From: Crotalaria pallida
Taxonomy: Eukaryota; Streptophyta; Magnoliopsida; Fabales; Fabaceae
Assembly: GCA_037953625.1 (NCBI GenBank)
Contig: CM075650.1
Coordinates: 20,775,501 to 20,839,500, forward strand
Direction: 5' to 3'
DNA length: 64,000 nucleotides
The notes beneath the pieces are model-generated. The model searched no databases. It saw nothing but the letters and a program-made list of their open reading frames with translations, and had not been told where the DNA came from. This document shows, in pieces, positions 1 to 12,146 of this stretch. The first letter of the stretch is position 1. Each line of letters begins with the position of its first letter. A program made the translations under genes and the position numbers.

Positions 1-3000
1 CGAGGCTCAAGGGTTTGGTAGCACACACGTTACATCTCCTCCATCATTCCAACCACATCCTAGTTCGGAAAGCAGATGGGACGCACAGAAACCCTAACCA
101 TGCTGGCATCGATGTCGAAGGGTACACACCAACAAGTATCCAACAACCGAAGTAAAATCATTTCATCAATACAGTTTCAAAAATACAGCGACATCTAGCC
201 CCATTTGGGTTTCCTCTCACCATCTAAGATTTGCTCAAGGGGGCGACAGTGCTATCTCTAGTTGATCGTGCAGTTCTTCGCTACGACATTGTCTACAACC
301 GAGAGACAAGTCCTTGTAGTCTTGTCCCGCCTAGAGAAGCACTCGAGGCTTCTTGACGTTTCACCGTCCTTGCCCTCCCCTATCACAATCGACACTTGAA
401 GAAACACCGACCTCCAAGCATACCTGAGTATCTGTAGATAATCAGAGTGTCTTTCCTCTCCACTACTTCACTCTCAACGTGTAGGTTTAGGAAAGGGGTT
501 CCTAAGTCTTTTAAGTCTTTTAAGTCTTTTCTTAAACCTAAGTTTTGGTCGACCCATTGTATGCCTCGCTTCTAACGGGCCTCGACCTCTGAGGGACCAC
601 GGCCATATTTACTTATAGTACAGTGGATTCCACAAGACTTGAAACCACGACACAGTCATCCACGTGGCCAGTCACTTAAGGGGATTATGTAACAAAGTTA
701 TTTTTGTGCCACTTGCACCATCACTGTACACTAATATCGCTTACAAAACCCATTGATCATTCTCATATTTTCATAATAGTATTTCCAAAATATGCCAAAT
801 CCTTTTCATGGAACGACCGGTCGAAAAACACAAAGAACTCTTTTCATAGGAATCACCGAACAATAATTATCTTTCCATAAGATGAACCATTATTTCCAAA
901 ATATAATATACAATTCAAAAATATACAACATGGCATAATCAATTATCAACCGACATACAATAAATATCGAGGAATCGTGTTTTTCGTATAAACGGCAGGA
1001 TACACACTCAATTGCCGTTTTACTACTCGACCGATAGATTCCTAGTTCCGACCTTTGAGATGATACGGAACATCCTAATATTATCCTACATGCCACTATG
1101 TCTTAAGAAAGCTTCTCTCTCACCTGAGATCCACGCTTACTCTGTTTCAACCTTTGTGTCAACAGCTCCAACAGCTCGTTCACCTTTGATTCATTTTATT
1201 CTTAAACGACGAACGACATACAAATCAATATCTGACAAGTACCTTATACTATCTATTTACTTAGGTAAAGACTAAACCCAAGGTACCAAAGCACCTTAAA
1301 ACAGAAATTCTTTTTAAAACATCCTTTTCAAGGCGTCAAATAACTTAAAATAATTCCTTTTAAAATTCAAGAAATCCTTTTTGCAAAACATAATTTAAAA
1401 CTCATTCTAATACTTTGAAAACTATTTAGAATACATTTTTATTTCTACAATACCATACTATATTACTTATATAACAACTACCACATGCACACACTTATAC
1501 CAGTAAAAACAACAATTTATTTAAACAAACATCAAATCATACTTTCACAAATTCACTTTTATAATTTCTTTTTTACTCTATACACTTTTATTAAAGGTCC
1601 TATCATAAAAATCCTCATACTAATTCATTCCAAAACAATTTTTATAGTTGATGCAACCAATTTAGAATTTCGGACAACATACCCTACAAGTTTTGCAAAA
1701 TCACTTTTTCTTTTTAGCTTTTAAATTATGAAAATCATCTCCAATCATAATATAACTTTTAAATCACAATCATAACATCTTAAAATAAACCTCAATTTTT
1801 TCTTTACTACAGATCTCACTCTTAAGTACCTTATAACAACTATCATTTACAGGCTATTCATACAGCATGAATTTGAAGTATTTTTCTTTGATGCACATTT
1901 CAATCAATCAAGCAGTAAACAAATTTTTGCATAATCATGTTATAAACACATATAACATATTGAGAAAATAAACTCAAGTATTCTAAGTTAAAAATACTTT
2001 TTCTCTATCGATAATGAAATTAAGTTATAGACCATAAACATTACACAACAAAATCACTTTTAAGCATCAGTACATTCACAAAATCACCTTTTACACTTAA
2101 TTGCTAATTTTTAACTACTTATAATAAAGATCTTAGCATAAAGTACACATTACCAATTCATTTCAAAATAATTTATATCCTTGATGCAACTTTCTTAAAA
2201 TCTTGAACAGCATATACACTATTTCTTAAAATCAGTTTTCTCCTAAACGGTTTATCGAAAACACATGCCACTTTTTCCTAAAAATTCTTTACAAATCCTA
2301 CTATAATAAAATGATTAAACATGATTAAAATAAAGCATATTAGTTTGCTGGACAGACACCATAAGTCCAGTTGCATCACTTCAAAAATTTAAACTAACAG
2401 ACTCTAACATTCCTATACATACTGTAATTACATATAAACAGTTAAGCATAGTATGCACCTATAAAAATTATTATTTAAGGCCTTATACCTTATGAAAATA
2501 ATACTTTTCAGCATTAAGAAAATTTCCAGGTCTAAATATATTTTTATCAGAACACATAATACACGTTGATAACCATTTATTCACATAAAAAAAATCAATC
2601 AAATATTTTTGTTTTTCTCTTCAATAAATTCGGCCAACATTATATACATAAAATAGTACTTTTTAAATTTTCAAACACACATATATACTTTAGTCACATA
2701 ATTTCATATACTTAAAATAATCAATTTGACACAAAGATAATCACTTTTTAAGAAAAATTACTTTTGTCCAGTAACTAGTTTACAATTCATACTAACTACA
2801 TAGTCAGAGATAAAAATTACTTACTTACTCCTAAATTTACCAAACCAAATAATATAAACCACGTGTAACTTTTAATCAAAATTCAATTATACTTCACTGT
2901 TAACACCATAAAATCCAGAATCTCATTTGTTTTCATAAAACTAATTTCATTTCACTATTACAACATCAGAGATCAAATAATCATCCAATAAGTCACATAA

Positions 3001-3019
3001 CATAATAATAACAACTATC

Positions 3020-3023
<4 letters not shown>

Positions 3024-3060
<37 letters not shown>
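3024..3060. repeat. (TA)n microsatellite
   Basis: About 18 uninterrupted TA dinucleotides. A shorter TA run lies at about 4775-4797. Both are inside LTR K. Confidence 0.95.
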
Positions 3061-3064
<4 letters not shown>

Positions 3065-3693
3065 ACCAAACAATAAAACAAGGAAAAGGCTAAATTTTTT
3101 TCTTTTCTTTTAATGCTACATTAGATCTTATAGTTTCAGTAACACAAAATTTTCAGAATCTTATTTAGTTTCCATTTTGAATCCAAACAAAAAGAATTAA
3201 AATACTTCAAACAGATACAAAATATAAATTCCTATATTGTAAGAACACAAAAATTTCAGAATATTCTTTTTCCTTTTTATGATATATAATTCGGTCATCT
3301 CAAGGTTAAAGAAAAGGGGAGATCATTCTCTTTAAACAACTTCTTTTTTTGTCCCTTTTCTTATCCTTATTTCATTTGACCACAAATCAAAATATTACCA
3401 ACAAAAACATAGTTCATTCTAATATAAAAATAAGAATTAGAAACTTTTAGTTCTTAATATCATAAAAAAATTAGAGATTCTAATAACAGTAGAAGAAGAG
3501 ATGAAATAAATTAAAATATAAACTTAGAGTTACCTCTCCTCCTAAAGTTAAAAGACTTCCCCAAGGTGAGAAAATTTTCCTCCTCTTCCTACCTTCAACT
3601 CGCCACCTTCCTCTCTCTTTTCTCTTGGAATAATTTTTTTTTCTCAAAGTAACAACAAGTAGTGTGTGTGAAATGGTGAGAGGTGTGATGGCC

Positions 3694-3701
3694 TATTTAT
3701 A
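3694..3701 (-). promoter_or_regulatory. TATA box of LTR K
   Basis: On the minus strand this reads CACCTATAAATAGGCC, a near-perfect plant TATA box. It is followed by a pyrimidine-rich leader and, about 160 nt later, by a donor-like AGAG|GTAACT. Its place within an LTR suggests the U3/R boundary of element K lies near 3665. Inferred from sequence only. Confidence 0.6.
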
Positions 3702-4139
3702 GGTGAAGAAAAGGCAAATATTCCCCAAAAATCTGATCAGAAATTCATCCCCCCTCCTAGTCCATGGTGAGTCATCAACTTTACTTCTTCACTTGGAACT
3801 TCACAAGCATTAAATGGGACTTTTCTAAAAACTATAGCTTCTTAACTCAAGGTTTATTCCTCACAATTTTCAGACATTATTCTCTTCTCTCCCTCCTAAT
3901 TTTTGGACGGTGCATATATAAAAATTTAAGGAGAAAAATTTCCATTGGTCCATTTTGAATTCATCACCTAATTGACCAATCACATTAAAGCTTTTATTTT
4001 AATAATTCAGAACAAAAATTAGAAAAAGGCTAATATTTGGAATGTGAAATCAGCAGGCATTTAGATAAACATTTAAATAAAATTATTTCAAAGTCCAATA
4101 ATTTATTTCATGCTCCAAAATAATTTTTCTAAGTTAAAA

Positions 4140-4690
4140 ATACCAAAAATTCGTTTTTACCTACTGTACAGTACTTTTTCGTAGGGATCAAAATAAAAAT
4201 TCTCTTTTCACATATTCAGATATTACATTTTAATACGATCATTTTTATATAAAGTTTATAATTTTTGGACTTACGGTTTGAAAGTTGAATTTTTGAAGCT
4301 CTAAGATCATTTCCTTCAAAAATGCACTTCATAAGCTTTCAAATAATTTTACAATAAGAAAAATAATAAAATATATTTTATTTGGACGGTGGTCCAATAG
4401 AAAACCTCAGAAATGTATTTTTGTTTTCAAAATAATATACACTTGAGTCAAAAGGTCATTTAATGCATTAAAATCACACCTTTATACTTAAAACTCAAAA
4501 ATTCGTTCAGTACTGTAGCAGTGATAAAATTTCGAAAACTCCAAAATAAAAATAAAAAATTTACATTTTCATAATCTACACTTTTATACGATCGTTTTGA
4601 TATATCATTTATAATTTTTCGACGTACGGTTTAAAAGATATGAATTTTCGAAGTCATATTACTTTATTTCCTCAAAAATCTTTTTTTGTA
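4140..4690 (-). repeat. Direct duplication in U3 of LTR K
   Basis: Two diverged copies of a block of about 185 bp occur at about 4140-4325 and 4496-4680, in the same orientation and about 355 bp apart. Shared landmarks are ATTCGTT, TACTGTA, AAATAAAAAT, ATACGATC, TTATAATTTTT and ACGGTTT. They differ at many positions, so the duplication is old. Possible role as repeated upstream promoter units is inference. Confidence 0.7.
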
Positions 4691-4969
4691 TTTTAAATAT
4701 AAGTATAATACCATTCAATAACCTTATAAAATATTTTTATACTACTAATATACTTCAAATGCATCATATACAATTATATATATATATATATATATATTTA
4801 TACATTTTCCACGTTTATATATATACTTAACTTAAACAATTAGAAATATACAACCCAATAATCAATGGTTCACTATAAGAATTTCACTAGAAAAATATTA
4901 TCACATAAATAATCATACAAAATATAATTATAATTTAAATTAAATTGGGGCAAAATTGTGGGCCTCACA

Positions 4970-6557
4970 ACGGGACGTTGCTCGGGTGGCACGTTATGTA
5001 CCATTTCCAAGCTTGTCGTGTATATTCTTGGTGAATGTACGAATGTTGTACACCTAGGAGTACAACGCACTGTTGAGTGCTGATATGAAGTAAAGGATGG
5101 ACGTCAGAGAGTGACACAGAATGATGGAGTTAGGATTGATAGCTAGACTCATACATCATGTCACTCATTTAAACTGAAAATTTGTAAATGAAATAAGTAT
5201 GAGCATCTTACTTGCATTAAATTCTTGCTAAGTGCTAAATGTGATTGTTGACTATTGCTGCATATTTACATACTCACATCGTGCATATATTTATACTCTA
5301 TTTACATGTATAGAATTGCTTATCCCTGTGCCCTTGTAGGTGATGTCACGTTACATCGCTTGCATCGAGATCCGGCCACTTCCTAGTGGCATATGGATCT
5401 ACGAGGATCACCGAGCGGTATTTGAGGGTGAGGTAGAGGTTACCTTCTACCACCCCAACCCGCTGATCCGGTTTCGTCCTTGTAGGTTTAGGATCCCCAT
5501 CATATACACTATGCACGTACCGCCCTTTTACACTTACCATGGACCACCTCCCACACGACCAGCTCGCTCATATCACAGTTTTCGCTTTCGACCTACCCGC
5601 TCACACCCTTTTTCTTCTAGAGTCGTCCGCGAGGAGACTCCCCCATCTGATCCGAGGAGCCCTGTAAGGGTCTCGCCATCACCTGACTCTGTACCTAGTG
5701 GTAGGATACCCACTCCTTCGGATGAGATAGAGGAGGAACCTGTGGAGGACGAGAGCGGAGGCGAGCCTATCGTTCACTCTACCGGGAGTCAATGGAGGGA
5801 CGATGATCCCTAGGTATGTGCATAAGGTAGAAGATGAGGATCGGGGATCTGGTGTGATGGATGCTGTGGAGGAGATGATGCTGCTGCTGATGATGTTGGA
5901 TGATGACTACTGCTGCTACTTGGATATTTCTACTACTACTACTCCTGCTACCTGATCTATGTAACCAGCTCTAGAGTTTTATATTTTGAGATGTGTATAT
6001 ATATATTGTAGATATGCTTTTGAGAACTTTAGAGTTATGGTTTACTTTTGGATATAGATCTTTTATTATGGACTTGTATTGGATCTTGGAGACACGACCT
6101 ATGGACTATGTATTTCATGACCTATATATATGTATACAGATATATATTTTATGTTCCTATTACAACTTGTGCATAGTCCTACTATTTCCGCTTACTCTGA
6201 TAAAGATTGTTTAAAGAGTTCGGCTACGTTATTTGAAAATGGTATCAGATCCTCAAAACGAAAGAATAGATGGCATCACTTAATTTTTACTATGTAAATA
6301 CAATTTCGAAGTACCGATGCTATCTGGATTGTGAAAAGATTTTCTTGTCTTAGAGAATGCCGAATTCAATACAATGTTTAAAATGATATAAGTTACATTC
6401 TCCAAGGATTCCATGTTTTGGTTTGTGCACCCGCCTCTATAGAAAATAAAAAGAAAATTTTATTTCCTACATTTTCTAAATACTAACAAGTCCATAACTA
6501 TATGAGTAAGAGTATATTTTTTACTTTAATTTATATTACTATATTGAGGGTGTCACA
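4970..6557 (+). repeat. 5' LTR of element A, only the 3' part present
   Basis: Co-linear with 24695-26284 of the 3' LTR and ends in the same TGTCACA. The first about 2.0 kb of the LTR (U3, TATA box, donor, palindrome array) is not in the window because LTR K is inserted at 4969/4970. It still contains the acceptor-like CCCTTGTAG (ending at 5339) and the complete LTR ORF. Confidence 0.9.
5343..5813 (+). CDS. LTR-encoded conserved ORF of element A, function unknown (156 aa)
   Basis: ATG-initiated ORF of 157 codons inside the LTR, preceded by CCCTTGTAG|GTG, which looks like a 3' splice site three bases before the ATG. The N-terminal about 65 residues are conserved with the ORF in the LTRs of element B: shared blocks include HRAVFEGEV, HPNPL, RIP-IY and PP-YTY. 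The middle is Arg/Pro/Ser-rich and the C-terminus acidic (EIEEEPVEDE). No signal peptide, membrane helix or enzyme motif is visible. Between A and B many codon differences are at third positions (GTA/GTG, TTT/TTC, CCC/CCT), which points to past selection on the protein. I do not recognise the family. Start choice: the GTG just upstream is in frame, but the ATG is the natural start. The copy in the 3' LTR (25071 onward) is frameshifted. Confidence 0.7.
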   Translation: MSRYIACIEIRPLPSGIWIYEDHRAVFEGEVEVTFYHPNPLIRFRPCRFRIPIIYTMHVPPFYTYHGPPPTRPARSYHSFRFRPTRSHPFSSRVVREETPPSDPRSPVRVSPSPDSVPSGRIPTPSDEIEEEPVEDESGGEPIVHSTGSQWRDDDP

Positions 6558-6802
6558 CTGAGTGGTATCGCAAGTAAGATCCTGTAGTAGTTGAAGTAGT
6601 TCCAGAAAGGTAGTCATCAACATCAAGCAGGTATCCAAAGGGCATATTTATGGTTTTGAATGCTAGTATCTTGCTTGTTTTGAGCACTAGATACAATTGA
6701 ATGTTTTGTTTGAGGTTATGGTTATAGCCTTAGTATAGGTGGTGTGATGAATGTTTCTTTAGTTCATCATATGTGACCATAAGTCCATAGCGCAGGTCTA
6801 TT
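6558..6802 (+). other. Leader of element A with degenerate tRNA-Met primer-binding site
   Basis: Six bases after the LTR end the sequence TGGTATC (6563-6569) matches the start of the initiator tRNA-Met PBS, but the rest (GCAAG) has drifted from AGAGC. Element B keeps the full TGGTATCAGAGC at the same place. The remaining about 230 bp up to the gag start holds no ORF. Confidence 0.75.
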
Positions 6803-7624
6803 ATGGCAACTAGAAACCAAAACCATACTAACGCGATGTTAGAGAGAATCACCGCTGTGTTGGAGTCTATGCAACAACGATAACAATAGCAATCTCAGCA
6901 ACCACCGCAACCGGTTAATCCACCTCATCAATGTAATGTGGGTAATACCGAGGCTAAGAGTTTGGCGGATTTTAGGAGTTGTAATCCACCTAAGTTTGAA
7001 GGAGGATTTAGACCTGAGGAGGCTAATAAGTGGATTCACACTATGGATATAATCTTCAGAACATTAGATTGCACTGAAGCTCAGAAGGTGGCATATGCAG
7101 TCTACATGTTAGAAGATGAGGCTGAGAATTGGTGGAACCATACGGTTCAGCTTTTGTATTATAAAGGAAGGGAAATGAACTGGGGTGTGTTTATGGAGAA
7201 GTTTCTCAATAAATACTTCCCAGAAGATTTGAGGAGAAAGAAGGAGGTTGAGTTCTTGTAGCTGAAGCAAGGAGACATGAGTGTGGGTGAGTACGCAACC
7301 AAGTTCGAGGAATTGATGAAGTACTCTCCATATTACCAGAATAATCCAAATGAAAGGAGCAAGTGTATCAAGTTTGAAGGAGGCTTAAGGCCTAAGCTGA
7401 AATCTATTTTCAGTTATCAAAGGATCCAAAGCTTTCCTGCACTAGTGGACATGTGTAGGATGTATGAGGATGACAAGAAGGCAGAAGGATTGCAAGCATC
7501 AGAGAGGAAAGATAGTCAGAATTATGGACCTCAGAGGCGCAAGGGTTTTTCAACAATCTAGGCAAAGGAACATATGATCACCGAGGAAAGGGCAAAGGAA
7601 AAGTTGGAGGTAATGATGGAAGGA
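6803..7624 (+). pseudogene. gag of element A, N-terminal part, broken
   Basis: Retrotransposon gag (capsid) that would coat the RNA genome. The frame opens at ATG 6803 (MATRNQNHTNAMLERIT), aligning with the start of B gag. Nonsense codons interrupt it at 6881 (TAA), 6887 (TAG), 7259 (TAG) and 7559 (TAG); at the first three, B has CAA or CAG at the aligned place, so they look like C-to-T changes. Between them the conserved gag core is readable: ENWWNHTVQLLYYKGREM, EKFLNKYFPEDLRRKKEVEF and GEYATKFEELMKYSPYY. The frame is then cut at 7624 by element D (TSD AAGGA at 7620-7624 and 19123-19127) and resumes at 19123 with the zinc knuckle. Confidence 0.9.
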
Positions 7625-8849
7625 TGATAGCCCCGCAAGCGCACAGGTTATCGTAGTAATAAAAAGTATCGTATCCGCAGGGATTTTGTTGTTAAATACC
7701 AACAAATTATAAGCACCAATTATCTAAACCGGATTAATAGAAAATTAAAAATAAAATTTAGAGATTGATTTTTGGAAAAATAAAATAAAATAAAATCTAA
7801 AAGATTGGATTGAGATTTGGATTGGGAGATTTCCAAGGATTAGTTTCACCCATATCCGCATTGACAATCTTTAGTGATATCTCTTTTATTTAGCTAGATT
7901 TATTTTTTGGGTGAATTATCCTAATGTAGAATAATAGCTCCTTTCAGAGTCTTAGCAACGTACCTAATGAGGCCTAATTTCTACTTTCGTGATAATTAGG
8001 GTACATTAAATTCATTAAGTTCTATGATAATTCAGGGAATCCCCTCAGGAATTAAAACTACTTTCGTGATTTAAGTTCCTAAGTTAAAATTTGGTATTTT
8101 CTAATACTATGGTTCACCTTTCGGTACTTCCCTTAATATCTGGGATCATGTAATTGTGGAGCTCTACACAACCAAAAGCATTAAGCACACCAAAATTAAA
8201 TAAAAATAGAATCTAGCATAAATAGAAGATAAAATATTAAATCCTCATGTCAATGCCTCCATGGGTTAATCCTAATCCTCAGAAAAAGGGAACTACTCAC
8301 TACTCATGTTCATGATACAAATTAAAAAATAAGAATAAGACATACTAAAGTAGGAATAACCAAAAGTTGAGAGGAGGAGAATTTCTTCTGTCTTCAATCG
8401 CCTTCCAGATCTTCCTTGAGAGAAAATATGTTGTGTTATGTCTTCAATCCTTGTTTTCTAATTATATATCTTCTCATCAAATCTAATCTTCTAAATCAAA
8501 TCTATCTACAAGGGTTTCTATCTTTTACAAGTTATCTGCTACTTTTTCCAAATTTGGGCCCAAATTGATTAATTAGGCCCAATGACTTATCTTCCTTCTC
8601 AAAGCCCTCAAATCTCTTTTTTTTCTATACAATTGCTTCCAAAAGCTCTTTAATATTTTCTCAATGATAAATTCTTTACTTTCCAAAGCTCCAAGCCTCC
8701 AAATTGTAACCTGCACATCAAAAACACCAAAAACCTTTCCCAAGTGAAATATGAACTAAATGCATGCTAAATTAAAATAAAATACCTAAATAAATATTAA
8801 AATAAATACAAACTAATAGGAAAATAATATGCATGCTACGCACACATCA
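7625..8849 (-). repeat. 3' LTR of element D
   Basis: 1,225 bp, TG...CA ends, AAGGA target duplication just outside at 7620-7624. The adjacent internal sequence (8850 on) reads TTGGGGGAATT on the minus strand, the polypurine tract. Partner of 17900-19122. Confidence 0.95.
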
Positions 8850-10407
8850 AATTCCCCCAACCTTGAACCTTTGCTTGTCCCCAAGCAAAACATGCAATGC
8901 AATGAATGAATCCTATATGAATGCAAACTAACTCATCATCTAGGCAACAAAACTCATAACCCAATAATGACATGCACAAAAACACAACTTCCTCAAAACA
9001 AATTCTATCAAATGACATAACCTGTAATTCTCTCAAACTAACATCCACTAACCAATCATGAAATAATCAAAAGTCTACCCAATTAGAACCTTAAACTTAT
9101 CACAACCTTGCTCATCACTAAAGGGGTCACTCCACTCACCTACTCTCAATGTGTATAAGAGGGTAAAGACATATCACTCAAGTTCATCAATGAAAGTGAA
9201 TTACCATAAGCTTGACCATAGACCAAAATCTCCACTGAAACTATTGAATGCATGCAAGAATCAAAAGGTCTTAATTAGGTTGTAATGAGGCCATGGCTAA
9301 AGATGTCAGGTGGGGTATAAGAAACAAAGGATCACGCAAAGGGCTATAATAATGTAACCATAAACACAATATCCCCTTGAATTATGAATGGAGCATATAA
9401 TCACTGTAGTTACACATCAACTCCAAAAATTTGTGATCTTTCATTCCTTTTTTTTCACTTCTCTCTATTCTCTTCCTTTCTTTACTTTTTCACATATCAA
9501 GTATTTCCCCAATAAGCAATTACCTGCTCTCAAAAGGGGTACTTGACACTCAATTATTTCCTTTTTTTTAGAAGAGAGATAAAGAGAATAATGCTTTAAG
9601 CTCAATATCAACACTATAACATCTCATCCAAAGAACTACTCTCTCAATTGCACCATTCACAATCCAAAGGGTACCAAAAAGATGTAACATTATGAAAGGG
9701 TACCAAGGAAAACAATTATTTCACTAGGCTCAAAATGGGAAACTAAGGGAAAGTGTTTATCAAAATTGTTGAAGGCCAGAAAAACAGTCCTAAGTGCCTT
9801 CATCATATTCATGCATGCAAACAATTATCAGTCTCAAGATGGTCATAGGTCAAGTTCTAGAATTCACAATCAAAGTGAACATCACTCAATATCAAGAAAG
9901 AAGAGGGGTTTAAAAAATATTTATTATGTGTTACCCCTGTTAGACTCAAAACTCACATTTATTGGCTAATTTAATGAAGAGCAAGCATCACAATAAGTTT
10001 CAGCCAATTATCAGTATTCTAATGATTATTCATGCAACCATCGGTCCAAACAAGTAGATCATCACAGGCTAAGTAACTTTTCAAAAATAATATTCTTAAG
10101 GAAACACATTTAGTGCAAGCCAAAATAGATATAAGTCCAATTGCCTAGATAATGAGTCAGTCAAATGCATGAAAAATGAATGAAATTTTTTTTATATATG
10201 CATGTGAAATAAAAAAAAATGAAAAATGCATGATAAATGAATGAGAACACTACATGGTCCTAAACTAATATGCAAAATGCAATGCACCCCCCCAAGCTTA
10301 AATTCTACATTGTCCCCAATGTGGAACAAAAACTCAAGAAGAGGAAAAGGTCATAGTGTGGGATCAGGGAAGTGACCCTGAGAAATGTGCCAGTCATACA
10401 TGGCTCG
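8850..10407 (-). other. Conserved non-coding block of element D between extra ORF and 3' LTR
   Basis: No coding ORF. The block is shared with E (28476-29760) and, truncated, with C (37677-38815): common landmarks are GGCCATGGCTAAA/GGCCATGGTTAAA, TCAAAAGGTCTTA, GACCATAGACCA and GTGTTACCATAGGCTTGAC-like sequence. It is bounded on both sides by polypurine-like tracts on the minus strand: near 8850-8860 (PPT proper) and near 10285-10300 (AAGCTTGGGGGGGTGC). Role unknown; see findings. Confidence 0.7.
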
Positions 10408-11577
10408 CTACATCCTATTGGATTCCTCAACCATAGAGGCAATCCTTGCTAATTCAGAGCGGAGTTCGGTGAACTCAGCGCGAGAAGGAGGAGGTGGAGA
10501 AGAGCTAGAGGGGCCAAGGGTGTCATCAGGGGCCTCCTCAGCCAAAGGCTGTGGATCTATCATGAACTCCTCCGTCATAGGAGGTGGCGCGACAGGAGTG
10601 GGAAAGCGCCAATTGGCTGAGATTCGCTCAGTGGTGCGAGCAGGATCAGGAAGAGGATAAGCAATAGGGTCACCATGGAGGCGAAGACAATAAACATCGC
10701 CTTGCTTTACAAGCATATTCATACAAAGGCAAGTGGCTAGATCAAAACGAGTGCCTCCAGGGACCGAAACTAGGCCAGAAACATCATGACCAAGGGCAAG
10801 AGCAATAGTGGTAATAAGACCACCAACCACAATGTCTCCCTTTGGCGCTTTGCCAACCTTCTCGAGGTGGCGAACAAGATAAGAGCCGGTATCAAGAGAC
10901 GCGCCATAGAGCATACCCCAAATAAATAACAACTCATCGGGCCGAACCCCACCGGGTTCACCACGTCCGAAAAGAGTGTATGATAAAAATCTGTGCACAT
11001 ACCTAAGACAAGGGTTGCGAAGGAGAGTGGCTTTGGTCGTGTTAGGGTCAAATTCAGTATAAGCTATTTCCTGCCAAAAATTGCGCTCATTAAATCCAAA
11101 AGGATAACGACGCTCACCACCAATAGGCAACTGCAGGAGTTGATTAAACTCCGCGAGGGTGAAGACATAATTAGTGTTAAATAATCGAAAGCTAATCTTA
11201 CCCTCGTTGCACCCTATACCATACAACACATTCACATCAACAGAGCTTAAAAATTCTAAGGTAATTCGGTGATAAGTAAGACTCTTTTTAGTGACAAAAC
11301 TAGTCCAACCTACCCTATCAACCATCCACTGCACATCCTCTAAAATCCCTAAAGTAGCTAAGGTATTTTCATCCATGTAGTGCGTAGGCACAACGGACCT
11401 TTGCACTAATGCAGTGTACCTAGCCTCTTTGAAAATAATGCTAGAATCAAAAATAATACCATAGGGATTATCAGAAGGAGGAGGAACTCTATTACCTCTA
11501 GAGCGGGAGGATGAAGCTCTGGATGATGAACCACGACCGGCCGGTGCTGCATTGCTCCTTGTTCTTTTGGAAGACAT
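10408..11577 (-). CDS. Athila-type extra ORF after integrase (389 aa)
   Basis: Intact ORF in the position where Athila elements carry their env-like or additional ORF. The first about 35 residues are Ser/Arg-rich and basic (SSRASSSRSRGNR), suggestive of a nuclear or RNA-binding tail. The core carries features I associate with the ATHILA ORF-1 / putative plant transposon protein families: FLSSVDV, LAEFNQLL, RNPCLRYVHRFLSYTLFGRGE and DELLFIWGMLYGASLDTGSYL. The C-terminus has a Pro/Ser-rich stretch and ends in a short predicted helix. No signal peptide or transmembrane segment is obvious, so a true envelope role is not supported. It is the only full-length frame left in D. Family assignment is from memory of motifs. 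Confidence 0.75.
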   Translation of the reverse strand: MSSKRTRSNAAPAGRGSSSRASSSRSRGNRVPPPSDNPYGIIFDSSIIFKEARYTALVQRSVVPTHYMDENTLATLGILEDVQWMVDRVGWTSFVTKKSLTYHRITLEFLSSVDVNVLYGIGCNEGKISFRLFNTNYVFTLAEFNQLLQLPIGGERRYPFGFNERNFWQEIAYTEFDPNTTKATLLRNPCLRYVHRFLSYTLFGRGEPGGVRPDELLFIWGMLYGASLDTGSYLVRHLEKVGKAPKGDIVVGGLITTIALALGHDVSGLVSVPGGTRFDLATCLCMNMLVKQGDVYCLRLHGDPIAYPLPDPARTTERISANWRFPTPVAPPPMTEEFMIDPQPLAEEAPDDTLGPSSSSPPPPSRAEFTELRSELARIASMVEESNRM

Positions 11578-12056
11578 AGCTGAACACTTTTTTTTAGTTG
11601 CAGCAGTGGAGGGATTTTTTTTGGGGTGGAAAGCTGAATGTGGGGGCTAAGGGTTATGGGGGGCTGGTTCGGGTCGGTCTAGGTGTGAGGTGGCTGGATC
11701 GGGTCGGAATGGGTGGCACTGGCTGGGGGGAGAAGGAGAGGGGTTCACGGGTTGGAGGTGTTGTGACTAGAGAAGGGAGGGTTGTGGGTCGTGGTTCGGG
11801 ACGGCGGCTATGGCTTCAGAGGGAGATAAGGTCGAAGGGAGAGAGAGAAGAGAGGAAGTTGAGAACGGCGGCGGGCTGTGGTTTGTGGGTTGGAGGTGGT
11901 GCTGGAGGCTAATGAGGCGCGGTGGGAAGGGACGGTTATGGCGGCATTGGCGGTGGAGGCTGGGCAGGGTGGGTGCGCCGGGAGTGGTGGCTGAGGATGT
12001 TTGGCTGGAAGAGAGAAGGGAGAGGAGAAAGAAGAAGAAGAGGAGGGGAAAGGGGT

Positions 12057-12104
12057 GGGGACGGCTGGTTAGGGTTTTGGGGGGACGGCTGGTTAGGGTT
12101 TTGG
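12057..12104. repeat. 24-bp tandem duplication, G-rich
   Basis: Two adjacent copies of a unit containing GGCTGGTTAGGGTTTTGG. The G runs could form a quadruplex on the plus strand; the TTAGGG resemblance to telomere repeat is incidental. Confidence 0.9.
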
Positions 12105-12146
12105 GGGGAGGGGGGTTTGATTTCGATTTGCAGTTTTTTTTAACGA

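Larger units (their letters stand above)
1..4969 (-). mobile_element. Long LTR (K) of a Ty3/gypsy, probably Tekay-like, element; left part outside window
   Basis: Read on the minus strand this stretch starts at 4969 with TGTGAGGCCC, a usual start for long Tekay/Del-type LTRs, and directly abuts sequence of the 5' LTR of element A (4970 onward matches 24695 onward). It is therefore an insertion into A. Going inward on the minus strand there is an AT-rich U3, a TATAAATA box (3694-3701), a donor-like AGAG|GTAACT at 3533/3532, then about 2.8 kb of AT-rich intron-like sequence and a more GC-rich segment at about 700-360. No ORF of the type seen in the A and B LTRs was found. The other end and the second TSD (expected ACGGG) lie outside the window. 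Family assignment is inferred from the terminus and layout only. Confidence 0.55.

Noticed and set aside
1..480. Possible reverse-strand homologue of the LTR ORF in K
   Set aside because: I translated this region on the minus strand and found no match to the A/B protein; only a short frame without similar motifs.
890..1724. ORFs of 60-90 codons on both strands in LTR K
   Set aside because: AT-rich chance frames without protein-like composition.
10993..11184. ORFs antisense to or overlapping the Athila ORF (for example 10770-11051 minus, 10385-10660 plus)
   Set aside because: Shadows of the 389-residue frame.
12057..12104. TTAGGGTTTTGG resembling telomere repeat
   Set aside because: Only two 24-bp units inside element D; no tandem TTTAGGG array.
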